This document shows, one piece after another, positions 9,468 through 18,477 of a DNA stretch of 64,000 nt. The first letter of the stretch is position 1, and every line of letters starts with the position of its first letter. Source of the DNA: Alphaproteobacteria bacterium (GTDB taxonomy: Bacteria > Pseudomonadota > Alphaproteobacteria > Reyranellales > Reyranellaceae); contig JAFKFL010000033.1 in assembly GCA_017308235.1 (NCBI GenBank), forward strand, positions 1-64,000. Reading direction: 5' to 3'. A program made the translations under genes and the position numbers. A model generated the notes under the pieces. That model ran no database searches, was not told the DNA's origin, and worked only from the letters and a program-made list of their open reading frames with translations.

Positions 9468-10075
9468 GGGAACGCGGCACGCTGCTGCCCGTCCTCGAGC
9501 GACTGTTCGAGGGGCCGCGCGAGTCGAGGCTCACGCTCCAGGCGTTCCTCGCTGGCCTCGGCGGCCGTTCGTACGCCTTCATCGTCGCGGCGCTCGACCT
9601 GCCGAACTGCGTGCCCACTGGCATTCCGCTTCTGTCCACCGTCACCGGCGTGCCCATGCTCTGGTTGGTGGCGCAAGCCTGGCTCGGCCATCCGACGCCG
9701 TCTTTGCCACAGTTCATCGGCCTGCGGTCGCTACCGCGAGGCAGGCTCCAGGACTTTCTGGGCCGAGCCCGGCGCCGGATCGAATGGATCGAAGCCGCCA
9801 TCCATCCGCGCCGTGACTGGTGGGTGACGGGGATACGACGCCGGCTGCTGCAGCTGACGCTCATCACCATGATCGTGGTGCTCGCGGTCCCGATCCCGTT
9901 CGACAACCTCCTGCCGGCGTGGTCGATCCTGTTCTTCTGCCTGGCGCTGATAGAAGGTGACGGCGTCATGGCCATGCTCGGTTGGGCATTTGCCGTCTTG
10001 ACCGTCCTGTGGACGACCTTTTTGTTGATCGTCGGTCCGCTGGTCGTGGCCGGCGTGTTCAAGTCTTTCTTTTGA
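9464..10075 (+). CDS. exoD: Exopolysaccharide synthesis ExoD-like membrane protein
   Basis: A 203-residue ExoD-family protein. It has the typical start (GPRESRLTLQAFLAGLGGRSYAF split over residues 16-38), hydrophobic stretches near 37-75, and two C-terminal membrane segments (about 125-165 and 172-200). ExoD was named from rhizobial mutants with altered exopolysaccharide; its biochemical role is unclear. It overlaps the upstream lyase by four bases, an unexpected pairing with a CoA-ester lyase. It converges with the acyl-CoA dehydrogenase gene, and no terminator hairpin is visible in the 17-base gap. Confidence 0.8.
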   Translation: MRERGTLLPVLERLFEGPRESRLTLQAFLAGLGGRSYAFIVAALDLPNCVPTGIPLLSTVTGVPMLWLVAQAWLGHPTPSLPQFIGLRSLPRGRLQDFLGRARRRIEWIEAAIHPRRDWWVTGIRRRLLQLTLITMIVVLAVPIPFDNLLPAWSILFFCLALIEGDGVMAMLGWAFAVLTVLWTTFLLIVGPLVVAGVFKSFF

Positions 10076-10092
10076 CCGGTGCAGCGCGCCTG

Positions 10093-11259
10093 TCAGTAGG
10101 ATCGCGGCAGGCCGAGCACATGTTCGGACACGAAATTCAGGATCATGTTGGTCGAGATCGGCGCCACCATGTAAAGCCGCGTCTCGCGGAACTTGCGCTC
10201 GATGTCGTATTCCTCGGCAAAGCCGAAGCCGCCATGGGTTTGCACGCACATGTCGGCCGCGGCCCAAGCCGCTTCGGAGGCGAGCATCTTCGCCATGTTC
10301 GCCTCAGCCCCGCACGGCAAACCGGCTTCGTAGAGCGTTGCCGCCTTGCGCACCATGAGATCCGCCGCTTCGGTCTGGGCATAAGCGCGTGCGATCGGAA
10401 ATTGCACGCCCTGGTTCTGGCCGATCGGCCGGCCGAACAGCTTGCGTTCCTTGGCGTAGTCGGTCGCCTTCTCGATGAACCAGCGGGAATCGCCGATGCT
10501 TTCGGCAGCGATCAGGATGCGCTCGGCGTTCATGCCGCCCAGGATGTAGCGGAACCCCTGCCCCTCCTCGCCGATCAAATTCTCCGCCGGCACTTCCATG
10601 TTGTCGAAGAACACTTCCGTGCTGTTGTGATTCATCATGGTGCGGATCGGCCGGATAGTAAGGCCGTGGTCCAGCGCCTTGCGCATATCGACCAGGAACA
10701 CCGATAGCCCCTCAGTGCGTTTCTTCGTCTGGTCCCGAGGCGTAGTGCGCGCCAGAAGCAGCATCAGGTCGGAATGCTCGGCGCGACTGGTCCAGACCTT
10801 CTGGCCGTTCACAACGTAGGTGCTGTTGTTCTTCTTCACCGCCGTCGTGCGCAGTGCGAGCGTGTCGGTGCCGCTCGTTGGCTCGGTGACACCGAAGGCC
10901 TGCAGGCGCAACTTCCCGCTGGCGATCTCGGGCAGGTAGCGTTGCTTCTGCTCGGCGCTGCCATGCCGCAGCACTGTCCCCATCGTGTACATCTGCGCGT
11001 GGCAGGCAGCCCCGTTGCAGCCCGCACGCTGGACCTCCTCGAGCACCGCAGCAGCAGCCGAGATGCCGAGTCCCGCGCCGCCATATTCTTCGGGAATGAG
11101 GGTCGCAAGCCAACCCGCCTCGGTCAGCGCCTTCACGAATTCCGTCGGATAGCCGCGCTCGCGGTCGAGCTTGCGCCAGTAGGCACCATCAAATTTCAGG
11201 CAGAGGGCGCGAATCGCGTCGCGGATTTCAGGATGCGTCGGCGCGTAGGGATTTTCCAT
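10093..11259 (-). CDS. Acyl-CoA dehydrogenase family protein (atypical C-terminal active site)
   Basis: A 388-residue FAD-dependent acyl-CoA dehydrogenase. The start chosen is the ATG at 11257-11259 (MENPYAPTHPE), because sequence upstream in frame is antisense to the next gene and unrelated to the family. The FAD-binding segment FGVTEPTSGTDT lies near residue 122. At the C-terminus the usual EGT motif carrying the catalytic glutamate in MCAD-type enzymes is replaced by a YMVAPISTN segment, so the base must be elsewhere or the chemistry may differ. It lies 11 bases downstream of the DUF4392 gene on the same strand. Confidence 0.88.
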   Translation of the reverse strand: MENPYAPTHPEIRDAIRALCLKFDGAYWRKLDRERGYPTEFVKALTEAGWLATLIPEEYGGAGLGISAAAAVLEEVQRAGCNGAACHAQMYTMGTVLRHGSAEQKQRYLPEIASGKLRLQAFGVTEPTSGTDTLALRTTAVKKNNSTYVVNGQKVWTSRAEHSDLMLLLARTTPRDQTKKRTEGLSVFLVDMRKALDHGLTIRPIRTMMNHNSTEVFFDNMEVPAENLIGEEGQGFRYILGGMNAERILIAAESIGDSRWFIEKATDYAKERKLFGRPIGQNQGVQFPIARAYAQTEAADLMVRKAATLYEAGLPCGAEANMAKMLASEAAWAAADMCVQTHGGFGFAEEYDIERKFRETRLYMVAPISTNMILNFVSEHVLGLPRSY

Positions 11260-11270
11260 AGCGGCAAACC

Positions 11271-12179
11271 CTAGTCTGCAGCCTTCCCCCAGGCAATGCG
11301 GCGCAACTCGTCGATGACCGCAGCGTGGACTTCCGGTTTGAGGCCATCGACCGTGGCTTCGCGTCGACCCGTCACACCGTCCACGGCCCCAGCATCTTCG
11401 GCGAGCGCGCACGTGATCCGCAGATCGCTCTCTGCTGTCAGGAATTTCGCAAACTTCGGCGCCCAGCTCTCGCGCAAAAGTGCCAATGCGGCCATCAGGC
11501 CGTAAGCACCCCAATTGGAAACGCCAGCAACAACCAGATGATCACATCCTGTCACGCAAGCGATGTGCTCGCCGTTGGGAACGGCAGCCGCGATCAAATC
11601 GGCCGGCAACTTGCCCATGCCGATCTCGTTGCCGCCGTCGCCGACACCGATGCGTACCCAGGGACCAGCCGAGAACAGGGTGTCGAGCGGCGCCGTCCAC
11701 CGCGACACGTCGACGCCGCGCATGTTGCGTGGAAGGCCGTCGCGAGCAAGGCCGCAGCGCTCGATCGCCACGACATGGCTCGTCCCTGAGCGGCGCCAAG
11801 CATCGACCACCCGGTCGATCCCCGGCCGATCGTCGACGCCGACTTCATCGACTCCGACGTTGCCGCCGACTTCTCGAACCGCCATGCGCACCACGTCAGC
11901 GCACGGCGAATCGACGGCGATGCGCACGGGCACGCCGCAGGCAGCCAAGCTCGCCGCCAGGAGGGCGGTGCCCACCGGACCGTCGGTTTCAGGTGCCATG
12001 ACCTCATCACGCGGCACGAAGAAGCCGGTGATCAGGCCGACGCCTTTCGCCTGCAGTAACGCCGCCGCCGCCGCGCCCAACTCACCGCGGGTCGCATCGA
12101 TCAAAGGCTGGGTCTTGCGTCCGACGTCTCGGCAAACCACCGCCTCGATGGCGGCCAACTCACTTTTCCTTGGCGACAT
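11271..12179 (-). CDS. DUF4392 / D-glutamate cyclase-like protein
   Basis: A 302-residue protein matching the DUF4392 family, the C-terminal-like domain of mitochondrial D-glutamate cyclase, which makes 5-oxo-D-proline from D-glutamate. The diagnostic glycine loop GVGDGGNEIGMGK lies near residue 195, followed by a CDHLVVAGVSNWGAYGL segment. The start is the ATG at 12177-12179; a GTG six bases upstream is possible. It sits between a PaaK-like ligase and an acyl-CoA dehydrogenase, so its substrate here may not be glutamate. Family assignment is by motif only. Confidence 0.72.
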   Translation of the reverse strand: MSPRKSELAAIEAVVCRDVGRKTQPLIDATRGELGAAAAALLQAKGVGLITGFFVPRDEVMAPETDGPVGTALLAASLAACGVPVRIAVDSPCADVVRMAVREVGGNVGVDEVGVDDRPGIDRVVDAWRRSGTSHVVAIERCGLARDGLPRNMRGVDVSRWTAPLDTLFSAGPWVRIGVGDGGNEIGMGKLPADLIAAAVPNGEHIACVTGCDHLVVAGVSNWGAYGLMAALALLRESWAPKFAKFLTAESDLRITCALAEDAGAVDGVTGRREATVDGLKPEVHAAVIDELRRIAWGKAAD

Positions 12180-12238
12180 ACACACCGTTCCAGTTCGCCG
12201 AGGGTGCGCCGGTCAGACGGCCCCTCGTGCCCGCATTA

Positions 12239-13474
12239 CTAGGTGTACTTGCGGATGTCGTCGATCACTTTGCCATCGTTCGGCAGAGTGCCTGGTGTCG
12301 CGAATTCAACCTTGCCGCCCACCTTGCAGACAGTTCGAATCGTGTCGCCGAGGGCCTCGGCGAGCGCTGGCGACGTGTCGGCACTTTCCGCCTTCAGGAC
12401 CATCGTATCGGCCTGGTTCACCCAATCGACCACGAGGCGGAGACGCCCGAGGCCGGGGTGCTTTTTGGAGATTTCGGCAACCTGCTCGGGGTCGACGAAC
12501 ATGCCGCGCACCTTCGTTCGTTGATCGGCGCGCCCCATCCAGCCCTTGATGCGCATGTTCGTACGCCCGCAGGGGCTCGGTCCCGACAGGACTGCCGACA
12601 TATCGCCTGTGCCGAATCGGATCAGCGGATAGGCAGTGTTGAAGGTCGTCACCACCACTTCGCCCACGTCGCCCTCGGGCACCGGGTCGCCCGTGCCCGG
12701 GCGGACGATCTCGACGATCACGCCCTCGTCGACGATCATCCCTTCGAGGGCCTCCGACTCGTAGGCGATGGTGCCGATATCGGCCGTCCCGTAGCTTTGC
12801 AGACAGGAAAGGCCTGCATCCTGGAACATCCGGCGCAGCGAGGGCGGCAACGCTTCCCCGCCCACGAACGCCTTCTTCAGCGACGAGATGTCCTTGCCTG
12901 CTTCAGCCGCTTTCTCGAGCAGTATCTTCAGGAATGACGGCGTGCCGACATAGCCCACGGGCTTGATGGCCGCGATGGCGTCGAGCTGCAGCTCGGTATT
13001 GCCGACACCACCCGGTACGACGGGGCAACCCACTGCCCGCAGCGCCGACTCCATCATCACGCCGGCCGGTGTCAGGTGATAGGAAAAGGTGTTGTAGACC
13101 ACGTCACCGGCACGAAAGCCGGCGGCATACATCGCACGCGCACCTCGAAAGAAGTCCGGCTCGTCGATATCGATCTCGAAGATCGGCCCGGGCGACATGA
13201 AAACATGCCGCACCTTGGCAAGCGGCACCGTGATCAGACCGCCCATCGGCGGATCCGCCTTTTGCACTTCGCCCAGCCTGGATTTGCGCAATACAGGCAA
13301 TTTGCTTAGCGCCTCACGCGATCTGGTTGTAGCTGGATCGACGTCCTTCAGCCACCTGGCGAAGAAGGGAGCGTTCGCCTTGGCATGGGCGATCTGGAGA
13401 GGAAGCGCCTGCATCAGGGCAGCCTCCCGCTCCTCGCGCTTGCGGGTTTCAAGGGTGTCGTAATGCCCGGACAT
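12239..13474 (-). CDS. Phenylacetate-CoA ligase-like (PaaK family) adenylate-forming enzyme
   Basis: A 411-residue protein of the phenylacetate-CoA ligase type, somewhat short for PaaK (about 430-440). Typical features are the ALSKLPVLRKSRL N-terminal segment, QSYGTADIGTIAYE (about 247-260, the acceptor and metal-site region) and a GRADQRTKVRGMFV hinge near residue 330 before the small C-terminal domain. Such enzymes activate aryl or other carboxylic acids with ATP and CoA. It lies divergent to the Liv operon and upstream of the DUF4392 and acyl-CoA dehydrogenase genes. The substrate is unknown. Confidence 0.82.
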   Translation of the reverse strand: MSGHYDTLETRKREEREAALMQALPLQIAHAKANAPFFARWLKDVDPATTRSREALSKLPVLRKSRLGEVQKADPPMGGLITVPLAKVRHVFMSPGPIFEIDIDEPDFFRGARAMYAAGFRAGDVVYNTFSYHLTPAGVMMESALRAVGCPVVPGGVGNTELQLDAIAAIKPVGYVGTPSFLKILLEKAAEAGKDISSLKKAFVGGEALPPSLRRMFQDAGLSCLQSYGTADIGTIAYESEALEGMIVDEGVIVEIVRPGTGDPVPEGDVGEVVVTTFNTAYPLIRFGTGDMSAVLSGPSPCGRTNMRIKGWMGRADQRTKVRGMFVDPEQVAEISKKHPGLGRLRLVVDWVNQADTMVLKAESADTSPALAEALGDTIRTVCKVGGKVEFATPGTLPNDGKVIDDIRKYT

Positions 13475-13705
13475 TGGTCTTCCCCCTCGTCATTGCGGGC
13501 CGACTGCGACCCTAGCACCGACCCCGATCGTTTCAATATTCGATCGACCAGGCATCCTTCCGCCCTGGCCTCGACCACCCTCAGGCCGATAGTCGCAGTG
13601 GCCTCTTTAGGCCTTATACCTCGGATGGATTTGTTGCCTTCGGCGACGGAAGCCCACATGATGCAAACAAAGCTAAAGAAAACAGGGTTGATCTAGGGAG
13701 GCGTC

Positions 13706-14527
13706 ATGATGGGGCTGTCTGCCCGGCGCGCATCGTCGTGCCGGGGTGACAACCAATTGACCATCGAAAGTGTGTCCAAGAAGTTCGGTGGTGTCACCGC
13801 CGTGCAGGACGTATCGGTCGAGGTGCCGCGCGGCGGCATCCTCTCGATCATCGGTCCTAACGGCGCCGGCAAGACCTCGCTTCTGAACATGCTTTCCGGC
13901 TTCTATAAGCCTGACTCGGGGCGTGTGATGTTGGAAGGCCAGGACATCACACACAAGAAGCCGAGCGAGATCGCATCTCTGGGCGTTGCCCGGACCTTCC
14001 AGAACATCGCTCTGTTCAGCGGCCTTACCGTTCTCGACAATTTGATGCTGGGTCGTCACGTCCGCATGAAGGCGGGCGTCCTGTCGAGCGTGATCTATTG
14101 GGGTTTCGCCCAGAAGGAAGACATCGCCCATCGGGAGGCAGTCGAGGAGATCATCGACTTCCTGAAACTGCAGGATCTGCGCAAGCTGCAGACGGCAACG
14201 CTCGCTTACGGCCTGCGCAAGCGCGTCGAGCTCGGTCGCGCACTGGCGCTCGAACCCAAGGTGCTGCTGCTCGATGAGCCAATGGGCGGCATGAACCAGG
14301 ACGAGAAAGAAGACATGGCGCGCTACATCCTGGACGTGAACCAGGAACGAGGCGTCACGGTGGTGCTGATCGAGCACGATATGGGCGTCGTCATGGACAT
14401 CTCCGACAAGGTCGTCGTGCTCGATCGTGGCAAATGCATCGCCTCCGGCACGCCGGCACACGTCCAGGGCGACGCCCGGGTGATCGAAGCCTATCTCGGC
14501 ACCGCCAAGAGTGGAGGACAGACATGA
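13706..14527 (+). CDS. livG: Branched-chain amino acid-type ABC transporter ATP-binding protein (LivG-like)
   Basis: A 273-residue ATPase of the LivG/BraF type. The Walker A motif is GPNGAGKTS (about 51-59) and Walker B is VLLLDEP (about 188-194) followed by MGGMN. The signature region reads LAYGLRKRVELGRAL in place of LSYGQQR, a mild deviation. The start ATG at 13706 follows AGGGAGG. Its TGA overlaps the ATG of the acyl-CoA synthetase (ATGA). It opens a six-gene operon encoding a complete LivGHMJF-type importer with the synthetase inserted. Confidence 0.92.
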   Translation: MMGLSARRASSCRGDNQLTIESVSKKFGGVTAVQDVSVEVPRGGILSIIGPNGAGKTSLLNMLSGFYKPDSGRVMLEGQDITHKKPSEIASLGVARTFQNIALFSGLTVLDNLMLGRHVRMKAGVLSSVIYWGFAQKEDIAHREAVEEIIDFLKLQDLRKLQTATLAYGLRKRVELGRALALEPKVLLLDEPMGGMNQDEKEDMARYILDVNQERGVTVVLIEHDMGVVMDISDKVVVLDRGKCIASGTPAHVQGDARVIEAYLGTAKSGGQT

Positions 14528-16464
14528 GCCTGCTCGACTCCCCGCAAACAGACACCTTACCCAAGCTTCTGGAGCGTAATGCCCAGGAAAGCGCCGCCGC
14601 AGCCGGTATCCGCGAGAAGACGCGCGGCGTGTGGCAGACCTTCACCTGGGCGGACTATCGCGATCGCGTCCGCGACTTCGCACTCGGCCTCGAGTCCATG
14701 GGATTCCGGCGCGGTGACAAGCTCAGCGTGGTCGGCGACAACCGACCACAGCTCTACATCGGCCAGATCGCCGCCCAGGCGCTGGGCGGGATATCGGTGC
14801 CTGTCTACCAGGATTCGATCGCGTCGGAGTTGGTCTATGTACTGAACCATGCCGAGACCTCGGTGATCGTCGCCGAGGACCAGGAACAGGTCGACAAGGC
14901 GCTGTCGCTCAAGGACAAGCTGCCCAATTTGCGTCTGATCGTATTCGACGATCCGCGCGGACTGTGGGACTACAACGATCCGATCCTACACTCGTTCGAG
15001 AGCGTCCTGGGTGCGGGCCGCGAATTCGCCAAGGCCAATCCAGACTTTTATGCCGCCGAGCTTGCGAAGGGTGCAGCCGACGACATCGCCATGATCGCCT
15101 ACACCTCGGGCACGACCGGCAACCCGAAGGGCGCGATGCTGAGCCATCGCAACATGATCGCTGCGGCCGAATCGTTCATCGAGGTCAATGATGTCCGGGC
15201 CGGCGACAACTGGCTGTCGTACCTGCCGATGGCATGGCTGGGCGATGCCGCCTTCTCGCTCGGCATGGCCTTGGTTGGCAGGCTCACCGCCAACTGTCCT
15301 GAAAGCCCTGAGACGGTACAGCGCGATCTGCGCGAACTCGGTCCCCATGCGATGCTGGCCCCGCCCCGCATCTGGGAAAGCATGCTGACCCAGGTGCAGG
15401 TGAAAGGAGATGATGCCTCGCCGGTCAAGCGCCTCGTGTTCGAGCGCTTCCGCCGGCTTGCCGAGCGCTGCGAGCTGAAGCGCACCGACGGCAGGCCGCT
15501 GTCCGTCGCCGAGCGGCTGGCTCTTGCGGTCGGCGAGATCTTCGTCTACGGGCCCGTCCGCGACCAGCTCGGCCTGCGCAATGCGCGCTGGTGCTACACC
15601 GGCGGTGCGCCGCTGGGCCCGGACACCTATCGCTTCTTCCGCTCCTTCGGCATCAACCTGAAGCAGATCTACGGCGCCACCGAAGCATCGGCGCTGGTGA
15701 CCTGCCAATCCAACGCAGAGGCCAATCCCAATACAGTCGGCCGCCCGATGCCGCGCGTCGAAGTGAAGATCGACGATCGCGGAGAAGTCATCCTGAAGGG
15801 TCCGACCGTGTTCAGGGGGTACTTCAAGCAGGAGGACAGCACGCGCGCCACCCTGACGGACGAAGGTTGGTTGCTGACGGGCGATGCCGGCTTCTTCGAC
15901 AAGCAAGGCCACCTCGTCATCATCGACCGAGCGAGGGATGTCGGAAAGCTGGCCGACGGCTCGGCTTTCGCGCCGCAGTTCATCGAGAACAAGCTCAAGT
16001 TCAGTCCCTACATCCGCGAGGCCGTGGCGTTCGGAAACGACAAGCCGATGGTCGTGGCCATGATTGCCATCGACATGCAGACCGCCGGCACATGGGCCGA
16101 GAAGAAGGGCATCGCCTACTCGAGCTTCATGGATCTCAGCCGCAAACCCGAAGTGGCGGCCCTGATCAGCCAGGAAATCGCCAAAGCCAACGCAACCTTG
16201 CCAGACGTGCAACAGGTCAAGCGCTTCCTGCTCCTGAACAAGGAACTCGAGGCCGACGACGCGGAGATGACCCGCACACGCAAGGTACGCCGGCGCTTCG
16301 TGGTGGAAAAATATGCGGCCGTGATCGATGCCTTCTACAACGGCTCACGGCAGGTAAAGGTGACGATGGAGATCACGTTCGAGGACGGTCGCAAATCGTC
16401 GCTGACCTCGGATATCGATATCCACGACCTGGCCCCGGCCGAGCCGGCACGTCGGGCGGCTTGA
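14524..16464 (+). CDS. Long-chain acyl-CoA synthetase-type AMP-binding enzyme embedded in Liv operon
   Basis: A 646-residue adenylate-forming enzyme of the long-chain acyl-CoA ligase type. The P-loop YTSGTTGNPKGAMLSH starts near residue 195, YGATEASA lies near 383, and the hinge LLTGDAGFFDKQGHLVIIDR near 450. The start ATG overlaps the livG stop by four bases, giving translational coupling. A synthetase between livG and livH recurs in alphaproteobacterial Liv-type operons and suggests the imported solute is a carboxylic acid trapped as its CoA thioester. That functional reading is inference. Confidence 0.9.
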   Translation: MSLLDSPQTDTLPKLLERNAQESAAAAGIREKTRGVWQTFTWADYRDRVRDFALGLESMGFRRGDKLSVVGDNRPQLYIGQIAAQALGGISVPVYQDSIASELVYVLNHAETSVIVAEDQEQVDKALSLKDKLPNLRLIVFDDPRGLWDYNDPILHSFESVLGAGREFAKANPDFYAAELAKGAADDIAMIAYTSGTTGNPKGAMLSHRNMIAAAESFIEVNDVRAGDNWLSYLPMAWLGDAAFSLGMALVGRLTANCPESPETVQRDLRELGPHAMLAPPRIWESMLTQVQVKGDDASPVKRLVFERFRRLAERCELKRTDGRPLSVAERLALAVGEIFVYGPVRDQLGLRNARWCYTGGAPLGPDTYRFFRSFGINLKQIYGATEASALVTCQSNAEANPNTVGRPMPRVEVKIDDRGEVILKGPTVFRGYFKQEDSTRATLTDEGWLLTGDAGFFDKQGHLVIIDRARDVGKLADGSAFAPQFIENKLKFSPYIREAVAFGNDKPMVVAMIAIDMQTAGTWAEKKGIAYSSFMDLSRKPEVAALISQEIAKANATLPDVQQVKRFLLLNKELEADDAEMTRTRKVRRRFVVEKYAAVIDAFYNGSRQVKVTMEITFEDGRKSSLTSDIDIHDLAPAEPARRAA

Positions 16465-16474
16465 GGTCGGCACG

Positions 16475-17374
16475 ATGTCGGCAGAGGACTTCGGCTTCCT
16501 TCTGGCGCTGCTGCTGAATGGCGCTTCGATCGGCCTGATGTATGCGTTGATCGCTCTCGGCTTCGTGCTGGTCTACAAGGCGACCGACGCCATCAACTTC
16601 GCCCAGGGCGAATTCGTGATGATGGCCGGGCTGGTCGCCGCGGCCGTGTTGGGGCCCGACGGAACCTGGCTGATCGTGGCGATCCTGGTCACGCTTGCGG
16701 TCATGATCGGCTTCGGCTTCGGGCTCGAGCGCGTGGTGCTGCGCCCCTTACTGGGGCGCCCGGTAGTCGCTGTTATCATGGCGACCATCGGCCTCGCCGC
16801 GATGCTGCGCGGGCTGACGCCGATCGTGTTCGGCAGCGCAACGCAGGGGGTGCCGCTGCCGATCGGTGACGAACCGATCGAAATCGGCCCGGCGAGCCTG
16901 CCGCCCATACAGGTCCTGGGCGCCGTGGTGGCCATTCTCTTTTTCCTGGCCTTCAGCTGGTTCTTCAAGAAGAGCCGCATGGGTGTGGCCATGCGCGCCG
17001 TCGCCGACAACCAGCAGGTTGCACAGGCGATGGGCATCAATGTCGAGCGCTACTTCGCAATCGCCTGGGCGATGACCGGTGTCGTGTCGGCCCTAGGCGG
17101 CATCATCTGGGGCAGCATGCTGGGCGTCGACATCCAGCTCGCTCTGGTCGGGCTGAAGGTCTTCCCCGTGGTGATCCTGGGCGGCCTCGATTCGATCGGT
17201 GGCGCGTTGCTTGGCGGCGTGATCGTCGGGGTCGTCGAAAGCCTCGCGGCCGGCTACCTCGACCCCTATGTCGGCGGCGGCACCAAGGACTTCGCGCCTT
17301 ATGTGCTGATGATCCTGGTGCTCATGGTGAGGCCGTACGGCATCTTCGGCCGACGGCAGATCGAGCGGGTGTGA
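16475..17374 (+). CDS. livH: Branched-chain amino acid-type ABC transporter permease (LivH-like)
   Basis: A 299-residue inner-membrane permease with about eight hydrophobic segments. It begins with the typical LLNGASIGLMYALIALGFVLVYKAT pattern (residues 11-35) followed by AINFAQGEF. The C-terminal GLKVFPVVILGGLDSIGGALLGG loop is the LivH coupling region. It forms half of the membrane channel with LivM. It lies 10 bases after the synthetase, and its stop overlaps the livM start (GTGA). Confidence 0.93.
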   Translation: MSAEDFGFLLALLLNGASIGLMYALIALGFVLVYKATDAINFAQGEFVMMAGLVAAAVLGPDGTWLIVAILVTLAVMIGFGFGLERVVLRPLLGRPVVAVIMATIGLAAMLRGLTPIVFGSATQGVPLPIGDEPIEIGPASLPPIQVLGAVVAILFFLAFSWFFKKSRMGVAMRAVADNQQVAQAMGINVERYFAIAWAMTGVVSALGGIIWGSMLGVDIQLALVGLKVFPVVILGGLDSIGGALLGGVIVGVVESLAAGYLDPYVGGGTKDFAPYVLMILVLMVRPYGIFGRRQIERV

Positions 17375-18444
17375 GCATGTTCCACCGTGAAGCCGGCATC
17401 TTCAAAACCACCTACGCCGCCGACATGGCGCTCTATCCATTGCCAATCGCCAAATGGACGGTGGCGGCACTTGCGTTGCTGTTCGTGGTGCTCATACCCC
17501 TGCTATTTGCCGAATACTACCTCGCCATCCTGAACCTGATCTTCATTGCCGTCGTAGGCGCCCTGGGGCTCAACATCCTGGTCGGCTACACGGGCCAGAT
17601 CTCGATCGGCCATGGCGCCTTCATGTCGGTCGGCGCCTATACCGCGGCCAACCTCGCGGTGAGGTTGGACCTGCCGTTCTGGATCACGCTCCCCGCCGGC
17701 GGGCTGATGGCGGCGTTGATTGGCGTCGTGGTCGGCATCCCGAGCCTTCGCATCAAGGGTCTCTATCTCGCCATCGCCACACTGGCTGGCCAGCTCATCA
17801 TCGAGTGGACGATCAACCACGTGCCCGCGATCTCGGGTGGTGCGCAGGCCTCCATCCAGGTCCCCCGACCGGATCTGTTCGGCCTGATCCTGAACACGCA
17901 GAGCCGGCTCTACTTCTTCCTGCTGTTCTTCGCTGCGCTCGCGATTGTGGCAACGCTGAACCTCATGCGCAGCCGCATCGGCCGTGCCTTCATCGCCGTG
18001 CGCGACCAGGACATCGCCGCCGAGATCATCGGTATCAACATCTATCGCTACAAGCTCCTGTCGTTCGCGATCTCGTCCTTCTACGCGGGCGTCTGTGGGG
18101 TCCTGTACACCTACTATTTCGGCATCGCCAATTATGAGCAGTTCCAGCTCATCGTCTCGATCGACTACCTGGCCATGATCATCATCGGTGGGCTGGGATC
18201 GGTTTTGGGCTCGATTTTTGGCGCCATATTCGTCACGCTGCTGCCGATCGTCCTGCGTTTGCTGCTGGAGAATGTCGGTTCGCTGGTGTTCAGCGAGTCC
18301 GAATTGGCGAACGTCATATCCGGCACGCGGCTTGCTGTGTTCGGCGCACTGATCATCTTTTTTCTGATTGTCGAGCCCGAGGGGCTCAATCGGTTGTGGC
18401 GGAATGTCCGGAACTATTTCCGGGTCTGGCCCTTCTCCTACTAG
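17371..18444 (+). CDS. livM: Branched-chain amino acid-type ABC transporter permease (LivM-like)
   Basis: A 357-residue permease of the LivM type with about nine membrane segments. Conserved features are LGLNILVGYTGQISIGHGAFM (about 63-83), a central SRIGRAFIAVRDQDIAAE loop (about 205-222) and IIIGGLGSVLGSIFGA near 270. It starts at the GTG at 17371, overlapping the livH stop by four bases. It pairs with LivH to form the translocation path. Confidence 0.93.
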   Translation: MSMFHREAGIFKTTYAADMALYPLPIAKWTVAALALLFVVLIPLLFAEYYLAILNLIFIAVVGALGLNILVGYTGQISIGHGAFMSVGAYTAANLAVRLDLPFWITLPAGGLMAALIGVVVGIPSLRIKGLYLAIATLAGQLIIEWTINHVPAISGGAQASIQVPRPDLFGLILNTQSRLYFFLLFFAALAIVATLNLMRSRIGRAFIAVRDQDIAAEIIGINIYRYKLLSFAISSFYAGVCGVLYTYYFGIANYEQFQLIVSIDYLAMIIIGGLGSVLGSIFGAIFVTLLPIVLRLLLENVGSLVFSESELANVISGTRLAVFGALIIFFLIVEPEGLNRLWRNVRNYFRVWPFSY

Positions 18445-18477
18445 AGCGGGGCAACGTTCGAGCAAAGGGAGGAACCT

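Noticed and set aside
13606-13619. GGCCT-CTTT-AGGCC stem upstream of livG as a terminator or operator.
   Set aside because: Five-base stem with no T-run; too weak to support.
14986-16212. A 408-codon frame on the minus strand within the acyl-CoA synthetase.
   Set aside because: Antisense shadow; the plus strand carries all adenylation motifs.
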